From Kiritimatiellales bacterium (GTDB lineage: Bacteria > Patescibacteriota > Gracilibacteria > Peribacterales > Peribacteraceae): a stretch of 40,471 bases of DNA. Numbering within the stretch: the stretch's first letter is position 1; each line of letters starts with the position of its first letter. Positions 34,412 through 40,471 of this stretch are shown here, piece by piece. The position numbers and the translations under genes are program-made. Where the stretch lies: positions 1 through 40,471 of the forward strand of contig JAIPIN010000004.1 in NCBI GenBank assembly GCA_021734665.1, read 5' to 3'. Below the pieces are notes generated by a model. That model did no database searches. It saw nothing but the letters and a program-made list of their open reading frames with translations, and was not told the DNA's origin.

Positions 34412-34803
34412 ACATACATCCTGACGAAATAATCATTTTGCCAACACAGACTTTTACGCTCTGTATAAAGGAAAAATACGTTCTTAACACACATAGAACG
34501 CCCAAAAAAGATAAATGTAGGAATATGTAAAGTTATCTTTAGCGCTGACTATCGTATTTTTGGCTTGGATTAGCCATATTCTAGCCACTCGCTTATTGAT
34601 AAAATCCCATATATAATAAGGATAGAGTTCTTCACACTCTCTCTAAAAGCTATTAACAGTTTGATACCGCATGAATTCCCCATTTGTAAACTATTCAGAT
34701 AACTTCCATCGCTTAACAGACCCCGAATTGATGGAACATATGTATCAAAGCTGACACGAGAGGGTGGCAGAGGAATTGTTTTGACTTCTGCCCCAAACAC
34801 TTC
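34412..34803. other. Long divergent gap before rny
   Basis: Between the LTD and rny starts. It holds a 6-bp hairpin CGTTCT..AGAACG at 34479-34500, a TATAAT at 34612-34617 without a good -35, a 27-codon ORF at 34671-34754, and a hairpin at 34766-34792. The minus-strand ORF at 34570-34800 looks like a shadow. No tRNA signature was found. Confidence 0.55.
34766..34792 (+). promoter_or_regulatory. Hairpin just upstream of rny
   Basis: GGCAGAGG pairs with CTTCTGCC (8 bp, one G-T) around an 11-base loop, ending 11 bases before the rny ATG. It could influence rny translation or be a processing site. Confidence 0.5.
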
Positions 34804-36375
34804 ATGGAAAATATCTTTACGTTTTATATCATCGTATTCCTAGCACTGCTAGGAGGTTTAATGCTAGGTCTACTTTCAGGCTGGTTCTGGTTTTCGCAAG
34901 GAAAGCGTATGAGCTCTGCCATTCGTGCAGAAATTAACGCACAAGAAAAAGAGTTACAAAAACTCGAAGGCAAAATCAATGAATCAGAAATTAAAGTAAA
35001 AGCTGCCGAAGCGGAAGCACGTGCAGCAGCAAAAGAAATTATTAGTGAAGCAAAGCTAAGAGCGAACGATCTGGAAAATAAATTAGAAAAAGAACAAGCT
35101 CGCATGGAAGAAAAAGAACGCGGAATGGAACAAAGGGCTAAAGAGATAGATCAGCAACGTGACACTCTGGCCAATCAACAAGAAGAAGTAAAAACCTTAA
35201 AAGCTGAACTTGCAGAAGCAAGTGTAAAACACCGCGAAGCGTTAGAAAAAGTTTCCAAGCTCACCGAAGAACAAGCAAAAGAGCAGCTATGGGAAGAAAT
35301 GAAAATAGAATATTCCCAACACTTTGCTTCCAACATAAAACAACTAAAAGTTGGAATGGAAGAAGAAGTGGAAGAAGAAGCAAAGCAACTATTATCCGAA
35401 GCCATTCAAAGATACGCATCCGAAGTTGCTACAGAATCTACATCCACAATTGTGCAACTACCTTCTGATGACGTTAAAGGAAAAATCATTGGAAAGGAGG
35501 GGCGAAATATTATTGCATTCGAACAAGCAACAGGCGTGGATATCATCATTGATGATACTCCGGGTGCAATTGTAATCTCTGGATTCGATCTGGCACGAAG
35601 GTATGTAGCCAAACTGGCAATGGAAAAACTTCTTAAAGATGGACGTGTTCAACCAGCACGCATAGAAGAAGTAGTAGAAAAGATGAAGGAACAAGTTGGA
35701 AAGATGATGCTTGAATTTGGAAAACGCGCTACAGAAGAACTGGGCATCACAGGATTCCCACAAGACTTACTTAAGATAATTGGACGCCTAAGGTTCCGCA
35801 CAAGTTACGGACAAAACATCCTCAAGCACTCTGTAGAGATGGCAAACTTGGCACGCATGCTTGCAGAAGAAATAGGAGCAGACCCACGCGTAGTTGTAGA
35901 AGCATGCTTACTACACGACATTGGCAAGGCATTAGACCACGAAGTTGCAGGAACTCACGTAGATATAGGAGTAGAGATTTGTAAGCGCTTTAAGATTAGA
36001 CCAGAAGTTATTCACTGTGTTGCATCTCACCACGAAGATATTCCTATCGAATCTCCAGAGGCATTTATTGTTGCTGCTGCAGATGCTGTTTCTGGCGCGC
36101 GTCCAGGTGCACGACGCGAATCATTTGAGGCTTACCTCAAACGCCTTAAAGATCTAGAAGGAATTGCAAAACAATTCGAAGGAGTACAAAGAGCATTTGC
36201 AATTTCTGCTGGACGTGAAATTCGTGTGTACGTTGATACCAATAAAATTGATGATCTTAAGCAAGCAGAACTGGCTAAGAACATCGCAAAGAAGATTGAA
36301 GATGAGCTTACCTATCCTGGAGTTATCAAAGTAAACGTTATCCGCGAAAGACGTATAGAAGAGAGCGCCCAATAA
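34804..36375 (+). CDS. rny: Ribonuclease Y
   Basis: Membrane-anchored endoribonuclease that starts mRNA decay in bacteria lacking RNase E. The 523 residues show the full family plan: N-terminal transmembrane helix (YIIVFLALLGGLMLGLLSGWFWF), a long coiled coil to about residue 200, a KH domain with GKIIGKEGRNI, and an HD domain with ACLLHDIGKALDHE, CVASHHEDI and AADAVSGARPGARRES. Length is normal. The start follows a small hairpin and no Shine-Dalgarno sequence is near. RNase III is encoded 3.2 kb downstream on the same strand. Confidence 0.97.
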   Translation: MENIFTFYIIVFLALLGGLMLGLLSGWFWFSQGKRMSSAIRAEINAQEKELQKLEGKINESEIKVKAAEAEARAAAKEIISEAKLRANDLENKLEKEQARMEEKERGMEQRAKEIDQQRDTLANQQEEVKTLKAELAEASVKHREALEKVSKLTEEQAKEQLWEEMKIEYSQHFASNIKQLKVGMEEEVEEEAKQLLSEAIQRYASEVATESTSTIVQLPSDDVKGKIIGKEGRNIIAFEQATGVDIIIDDTPGAIVISGFDLARRYVAKLAMEKLLKDGRVQPARIEEVVEKMKEQVGKMMLEFGKRATEELGITGFPQDLLKIIGRLRFRTSYGQNILKHSVEMANLARMLAEEIGADPRVVVEACLLHDIGKALDHEVAGTHVDIGVEICKRFKIRPEVIHCVASHHEDIPIESPEAFIVAAADAVSGARPGARRESFEAYLKRLKDLEGIAKQFEGVQRAFAISAGREIRVYVDTNKIDDLKQAELAKNIAKKIEDELTYPGVIKVNVIRERRIEESAQ

Positions 36376-36397
36376 TATAAAACAAGACGTGCCATTG

Positions 36398-36436
36398 GGG
36401 CTGTAGAGACGTGCCATTGGCACGTCTCTACAGCCC
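36398..36436. repeat. 39-base near-perfect hairpin
   Basis: A 19-bp perfect stem (half-site GGGCTGTAGAGACGTGCCA) with one unpaired central base. An extra partial copy, GACGTGCCATTGG, precedes it at 36386-36398. It lies 22 bases after the rny stop. No U-tract follows, so it is a repeat element that may also end or stabilise transcripts. Confidence 0.9.
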
Positions 36437-36467
36437 AAACCTACAATATCAACCGTTTTGACGGATA

Positions 36468-36496
36468 TTGCACATAATGCATAATTGATGTATAAT
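36468..36496 (+). promoter_or_regulatory. Strong promoter
   Basis: TTGCAC, 17-base spacer, TATAAT (36491-36496), with TG one base before the hexamer region. Transcription should start near 36503. Confidence 0.8.
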
Positions 36497-36519
36497 ATAT
36501 ATTGAATACAAATAAAAAC

Positions 36520-37563
36520 ATGAAACACTCAATATTTGCCTCATCGGTTCTATTCGCATCAATCTGTATTACTTTTGTAATATCAACAGAAATTGATCGT
36601 ATTGGACTTTCAACACAAGGACAATTAAGTGGAGATACCATCGTAGATGATATTGACGTTATATCTGCAGATACTGGTAGTGGCACAGACATAGTCACAG
36701 AAGATACTGGAAGTGGTACTAATACTGAGCCAGATGATCTAATACCAGATACTCCAGCAGAACCCGACCCTGTTGTACCTGTAACGCCTATAACACAACC
36801 ATCTATTCCTAAACCTGTATTTTATAGAAACGGTTTGCCAGTAGAAGTTGTAACTCCAAAAGTAGAAGAGCCTGAAGTTGAAATACCAATCGAAACTCCA
36901 GAAGATATTGAACCAGAAGTAGAAGATACCGAAACAGGAAGTGGAGACGAAGTTATTCCATCAGACAACGCTGATCCAACTGATGGAGAAGAAGCTCCTG
37001 AAGGCACACAAGAAGAAGAAAAAATTGAATTAATGCACTATGCATCAGCCGTTAAACAGTGGCCTATTATTCCTATAGTTGTAGTAACCACTATTATCGC
37101 ACTAACTTTATTTGGACTAATTTGGTTCCTTAATAGAAAAAAGGTCACAGATGATGCAACATCATCAGAAGAAATCGGCGAGGACGGAATCGCAAAACTA
37201 GCTCCACAAATTACTTCAGATCGCTTGAAACAAGCACTAAATACGCTCGAATCAGATCAATCCGAAAGAACAATCCCAATAAACACTGGGGTAGAGGTAG
37301 TAACTCCTGCAGATGTAATTGAAGAAGAATCAACTAATGCAAAAGAAACATCAACAATAGAAACTCCAGTTGTAACAGAAGCACCAACAGTAGAAACTCC
37401 CATTGCAACAGAAATGACAGCTAAAACAGAAGAACAAGAAACTCTGGAAACTAAAGTAATACCAAAAGAACAAGAAACTCTTAAAACTCAAGAAACACCA
37501 AGTGAGCAAACTACTTCAGAAACTCATACAGAATTCCCTGATATAGAAGAACCTCAAAAATAG
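36520..37563 (+). CDS. Single-pass membrane protein with acidic Pro-rich regions
   Basis: About 347 residues, family not recognised. An N-terminal signal segment (SIFASSVLFASICITFVIS) leads to an extracytoplasmic Asp/Thr/Pro-rich region with repeated DTGSGTD words, then a transmembrane helix at residues about 182-206 (WPIIPIVVVTTIIALTLFGLIWF), and a low-complexity Thr/Glu cytoplasmic tail with ETPVVTEAPTVETP repeats. It may be a stalk or surface spacer protein. I start at the ATG at 36520; the track's TTG at 36502 coincides with the expected transcription start, so a leaderless TTG start is possible but less likely. Confidence 0.65.
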   Translation: MKHSIFASSVLFASICITFVISTEIDRIGLSTQGQLSGDTIVDDIDVISADTGSGTDIVTEDTGSGTNTEPDDLIPDTPAEPDPVVPVTPITQPSIPKPVFYRNGLPVEVVTPKVEEPEVEIPIETPEDIEPEVEDTETGSGDEVIPSDNADPTDGEEAPEGTQEEEKIELMHYASAVKQWPIIPIVVVTTIIALTLFGLIWFLNRKKVTDDATSSEEIGEDGIAKLAPQITSDRLKQALNTLESDQSERTIPINTGVEVVTPADVIEEESTNAKETSTIETPVVTEAPTVETPIATEMTAKTEEQETLETKVIPKEQETLKTQETPSEQTTSETHTEFPDIEEPQK

Positions 37564-37638
37564 AATAATTAATATCTAAAAAAGAGATATATCAATAATT
37601 TGGTTTAACAGTATGCTATGGGCACGATATCTCGATAG

Positions 37639-37723
37639 TTGGTGATTTAAAGAAACTACGTATTTTGTTCAGGAAATATTGACTCTTTTTGCCTTTCTCC
37701 CTAGACTTTCGCGGCTAGAGGAG
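37639..37723 (+). promoter_or_regulatory. Possible tuf promoter and leader hairpin
   Basis: TTGGTG-16-TATTTT (37639-37666) is the best promoter candidate. In the leader, CTCC-CTAG (37697-37704) pairs with CTAG-A-GGAG (37715-37723), 8 bp with one bulge. The rest of the leader is pyrimidine-rich and lacks a Shine-Dalgarno sequence. Confidence 0.4.
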
Positions 37724-37780
37724 TTTATTCTCTTCTTAGATTTAATTCGTTCCCTTTCATTTACTTTTCCCTCTCTCAGT

Positions 37781-38959
37781 ATGGCAGATAAGAAATTTGA
37801 CCGTTCCAAGCCGCATATTAATGTTGGTACCATTGGTCACGTCGACCACGGTAAGACAACTCTTACGGCTGCTTTATCCACTAACTTCTCACCTGAGGGG
37901 GAGAAGAAAGATTTCGGCGCAATCGACAATGCACCAGAAGAGCGCGAGCGCGGTATTACTATCGCCACAGCACACGTTGAGTATGAATCAGACAAGCGTC
38001 ACTACGCTCACGTCGACTGTCCAGGTCATGCCGACTACGTTAAAAACATGATCACTGGTGCAGCTCAGATGGACGCCGCTATTCTTGTTGTGTCCGCTGC
38101 TGATGGTCCTATGCCTCAGACACGTGAGCACATTCTACTTGCACGCCAAGTAAACGTTCCTCAGATCATTGTCTTCATGAATAAAGTTGACATGGTCTCT
38201 GATCCTGAACTTATCGAGCTTGTAGAAGTAGAAATTCGCGAGCTTCTAAACAAGTATGAGTTCCCAGGCGACGACACTCCAATTATCAAGGGTTCAGCTC
38301 TAAAGGCACTCGAAGGTGATGCAGAGCATGTTGCCCATATTAAGGAACTTCTAGATACTTTGGATAGCTACATTCCAGAGCCAAAGCGTGAAATCGATAA
38401 GCCTCTCTTGATGCCTGTTGAAGATATCTTCTCTATTAAAGGTCGCGGAACAGTGGCGACTGGTCGTATCGATCAGGGTAAAGTTAATGTTAACGACGAA
38501 GTAGAGATCGTTGGAATCAAAGATACACGCAAGGTAGTAGTTACTGGAGTAGAGATGTTCCACAAACTACTAGACGAAGGATTGGCAGGAGACAACGTTG
38601 GTTTGCTCTTGCGTGGAATCGAGCGTGAAGAAATTGAGCGTGGACAGGTTATCGCCAAGCCAGGCTCTATCACACCTCACACTAAGTTCGACTCAGAAGT
38701 TTATGTCCTAAGCAAAGATGAAGGAGGACGTCACACTCCTTTCTTTAAGGGTTACAAGCCTCAGTTCTACATCAGAACAACAGACGTTACAGGTTCTGTA
38801 GAACTTCCTGAAAACGTAGAAATGGTAATGCCTGGAGATAGCGTGAAATTCACTGTTACTCTTGGATGCCCAATTGCCTTGGACGAAGGAACTCGCTTTG
38901 CTATCCGCGAAGGTGGACGCACGGTTGGTGCCGGAGTAGTTACCAAAATCATTGAATAA
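37781..38959 (+). CDS. tuf: Elongation factor Tu
   Basis: Delivers aminoacyl-tRNA to the ribosome as a GTP complex. GTPase motifs [37 protein letters not shown] and NKVDM are intact, and the C-terminal barrel ends [15 protein letters not shown]. From the ATG at 37781 the protein is 392 residues, normal for EF-Tu; the 34 residues the track adds are translated leader. It is followed by rpsJ, the usual neighbour, but fusA, rpsG and rpsL are 26 kb away on the other strand. Confidence 0.98.
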   Translation: MADKKFDRSKPHINVGTIGHVDHGKTTLTAALSTNFSPEGEKKDFGAIDNAPEERERGITIATAHVEYESDKRHYAHVDCPGHADYVKNMITGAAQMDAAILVVSAADGPMPQTREHILLARQVNVPQIIVFMNKVDMVSDPELIELVEVEIRELLNKYEFPGDDTPIIKGSALKALEGDAEHVAHIKELLDTLDSYIPEPKREIDKPLLMPVEDIFSIKGRGTVATGRIDQGKVNVNDEVEIVGIKDTRKVVVTGVEMFHKLLDEGLAGDNVGLLLRGIEREEIERGQVIAKPGSITPHTKFDSEVYVLSKDEGGRHTPFFKGYKPQFYIRTTDVTGSVELPENVEMVMPGDSVKFTVTLGCPIALDEGTRFAIREGGRTVGAGVVTKIIE

Positions 38960-38971
38960 TAAAATTTAATG

Positions 38972-38994
38972 GGAGGGGGCCCTAGGCCCTCTCC
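38972..38994 (+). terminator. Hairpin between tuf and rpsJ, likely attenuator
   Basis: GGAGGGGGCC pairs with GGCCCTCTCC (10 bp, one G-T) around a CTA loop, followed by the U-rich TTCTCTTGTTCTTTCT. It is 12 bases after the tuf stop and may let only part of transcription pass into rpsJ. Confidence 0.7.
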
Positions 38995-39020
38995 TTCTCT
39001 TGTTCTTTCTCCTCTCCGTT

Positions 39021-39512
39021 ATGACCCCCGAAAAGAAAAAAGCAGCTACCACCAAAAAGTCCGCCCCTAAAAAGACGGCTACAAAGAAATCTATAAAGAA
39101 AACGACAAAAAAAGCTGTCCAAAATGAAACTAAATCAGCTGCTCAGATCGCGGAGTCTGTTAGTGATACATCTACAAAAAAAGATTCTAAAAAGGTTGAA
39201 CAGCCTATTTCCTCAATCCGAATTCGCTTGAGTGCTTTTGATCACGTAGTACTGGACGAAGCTACAGCTAAAATTGTAGATACAGCAGAACGAAGTGGTG
39301 CAGTAATTCATGGGCCCATCCCTCTACCAACTAAGATACGTAAATTTACAGTGAACAAGTCAACATTTGTCCACAAAGATTCACGCGATCAATACGAGAT
39401 GCGAACTCACAGAAGGCTAATTGATCTTACAGAAACCACATTTAAGACAATAGAAAGCCTTCAGAATCTCTCTCTGCCATCTGGTGTGGATATTGAGATT
39501 AAGATGGGCTGA
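39021..39512 (+). CDS. rpsJ: Ribosomal protein S10 with basic N-terminal extension
   Basis: 30S head protein, also NusE in antitermination complexes. Residues about 66-163 are a normal S10 core ([51 protein letters not shown]). The first 65 residues are an added Lys/Thr/Ala-rich tail ([20 protein letters not shown]) similar in composition to histone-H1-like tails. E. coli S10 is 103 residues. I use the ATG at 39021; the TTG used by the track adds 7 residues. It is followed by rnc rather than rplC, so the usual S10 operon does not continue here. Confidence 0.95.
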   Translation: MTPEKKKAATTKKSAPKKTATKKSIKKTTKKAVQNETKSAAQIAESVSDTSTKKDSKKVEQPISSIRIRLSAFDHVVLDEATAKIVDTAERSGAVIHGPIPLPTKIRKFTVNKSTFVHKDSRDQYEMRTHRRLIDLTETTFKTIESLQNLSLPSGVDIEIKMG

Positions 39513-39617
39513 TTAGCTTCTGGCTTCTGGCTTCTAGCTTTTAGGTTATTAGCTAATTGTTTTTGATTTCATAAACTGACTTTTCTTTCGTACCATCTAC
39601 AAGCTACACTCTTAACA

Positions 39618-40313
39618 ATGATCAATCCACCAGCCTCATTCACAGTACTCGAAAAAGAAATCGGCGTTCACTTCCACGAAAAAGACATATTAGTTCAAGC
39701 TCTTACACACAGAAGTGCAGTAAGAGGAAATAGTGTGAAAGGTCATAACGAACGATTCGAATTTTTGGGTGATGCGGTATTGGAACTAGTAACGACTGCG
39801 TATTTATTCCAATTTGAAGAGAAGTCCGAAGGAGAACTAACAAATTGGCGCGCGGCACTTGTAAAGGGCGAACAGCTAGCCGCAGTAGCCGCAGAGCTCA
39901 GACTTGGTGAATATTTATTTATGAGCAAGGGGGAAGAAGTAAGTGGTGGCCGTACAAAGATCTCTACACTTGCAAATGCCTTAGAAGCACTAATAGGAGC
40001 CATTTTCTTAGATCAAGGTTACGATAGCGCAAAAGAGTTCTGTTCTAAGTACATTTTAGTACAGCTACAAGACCTGCTTAAGCAGGGCAAGGATCGTGAC
40101 GAGAAGAGCCTCTTCCAAGAAAAGGCACAAGAAGTTCTTAATATAACTCCACACTATGAAGTGGTAGACGAGAAAGGCCCAGACCACAATAAACAATTCA
40201 CTTGTGCTATCTATCTAGGTGAAGAAAAGATTGCAACGGGCAAAGGTAATAGCAAGCAACGAGCAGAACAGGCAGCAGCCAAAAAAGGACTAGAAAAGAA
40301 AAAATGGAGATAA
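39618..40313 (+). CDS. rnc: Ribonuclease III
   Basis: Double-strand-specific endoribonuclease that processes rRNA precursors and structured mRNAs. The 231 residues contain the signature NERFEFLGDAVLELV, the second acidic site in LEALIGAIFLDQG, and a C-terminal double-stranded RNA-binding domain (EKAQEVLNITPHYEV.., KQRAEQAAAKKGLEKK). Length is normal. TACACT lies 7 bases before the ATG, so it may have its own leaderless transcript. A short TTCTGGC/TAGCT word tract separates it from rpsJ. Confidence 0.96.
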   Translation: MINPPASFTVLEKEIGVHFHEKDILVQALTHRSAVRGNSVKGHNERFEFLGDAVLELVTTAYLFQFEEKSEGELTNWRAALVKGEQLAAVAAELRLGEYLFMSKGEEVSGGRTKISTLANALEALIGAIFLDQGYDSAKEFCSKYILVQLQDLLKQGKDRDEKSLFQEKAQEVLNITPHYEVVDEKGPDHNKQFTCAIYLGEEKIATGKGNSKQRAEQAAAKKGLEKKKWR

Positions 40314-40471
40314 ATAATAACAGTTAACCAGCCTGGCTTAATGGAAAATTTTGGGGGCTAAAATGATGTCTTTTCCGCTAATGTTAGCTGAGATATGCTT
40401 ATATTTTCCCCGATGCATCATGAAAAATATGTTCTAATTGTAATTCTCACTCAATTAAAAAGGATGGAACA
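40314..40471. other. Window end, no gene seen
   Basis: A+T-rich sequence with a small AGCC/GGCT hairpin near 40337. An AAAAAGGATGG at the very end could be the start of the next gene but cannot be judged. Confidence 0.5.

Noticed and set aside
34570-34800. Minus-strand 76-residue ORF before rny
   Set aside because: Its ATG abuts the rny start head to head, it overlaps the plus-strand hairpin and small ORF, and it has no recognisable domain or promoter.
34741-34800. Possible tRNA-Ser start (GAGAGGGTGGCAGAGG)
   Set aside because: Only the first bases resemble a tRNA; no D, anticodon or T arm follows.
37679-37780. N-terminal extension of EF-Tu from TTG at 37679
   Set aside because: EF-Tu begins at [12 protein letters not shown]; the extension is pyrimidine-rich leader containing a hairpin.

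Overview
The window reads as chromosomal sequence from an uncultivated Patescibacteria (Candidate Phyla Radiation) bacterium, perhaps Peregrinibacteria/Peribacteria-like. That placement is inferred from the mix of content: core information genes, a class II ribonucleotide reductase, RNase Y, lamin-tail-domain exported protein, orphan metabolic enzymes (RibD, CofE-like, PurN, CarA) and very large unrecognised envelope proteins. TGA is used as a normal stop (for example FNR, rpsJ), so UGA does not appear to be reassigned. No tRNA, rRNA or CRISPR array was seen.

Layout. 1-605: no clear gene, but a striking nested palindrome region. 606-4459 (-): small unknown protein and B12-dependent nrdJ, with NrdR-box-like sites upstream. 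4690-6805: flavodoxin-fold reductase (+) convergent with a sodium:solute symporter (-). 6839-8282 (-): TrpR/YerC-like regulator and a C-terminally short RibD. 8385-18114 (-): fusA, rpsG, rpsL, two unknown charged proteins and rpoC; rpoB is not upstream of rpoC. 18359-21342: a GT-C-like membrane protein (+), a zinc-ribbon protein and lipoprotein pair (-), and a secreted protein (+). 21509-25395: CofE-like, PurN, ferredoxin-NADP reductase (+), carA (-). 25531-34411: two large co-directional envelope proteins (+), then a HTH/acidic/membrane protein, a broken REP-type transposase (RAYT) and a lamin-tail protein (-). 34804-40313 (+): rny, a single-pass membrane protein, tuf, rpsJ, rnc.

Two genome-wide themes stand out. 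First, palindromic or low-complexity repeat elements lie between genes and also in frame inside genes. CarA carries four such insertions, the lamin-tail protein carries two, and two element families occur in both genes in the same reading frame. The only transposase-like gene is a RAYT that has itself been frameshifted by a short repeat-like insertion which moves its probable catalytic tyrosine out of frame. Second, many genes have a good -10 hexamer only 6-10 bases before the start codon and no Shine-Dalgarno sequence, which suggests leaderless or near-leaderless mRNAs. Several ORF-track starts had to be moved downstream because the listed start lies in or before the promoter.

Functionally the window supplies translation factors and ribosomal proteins (EF-G, EF-Tu, S7, S10, S12), RNA polymerase beta', RNA decay/processing (RNase Y, RNase III), deoxynucleotide synthesis (NrdJ), scattered nucleotide and flavin enzymes, and a set of envelope proteins of unknown role.
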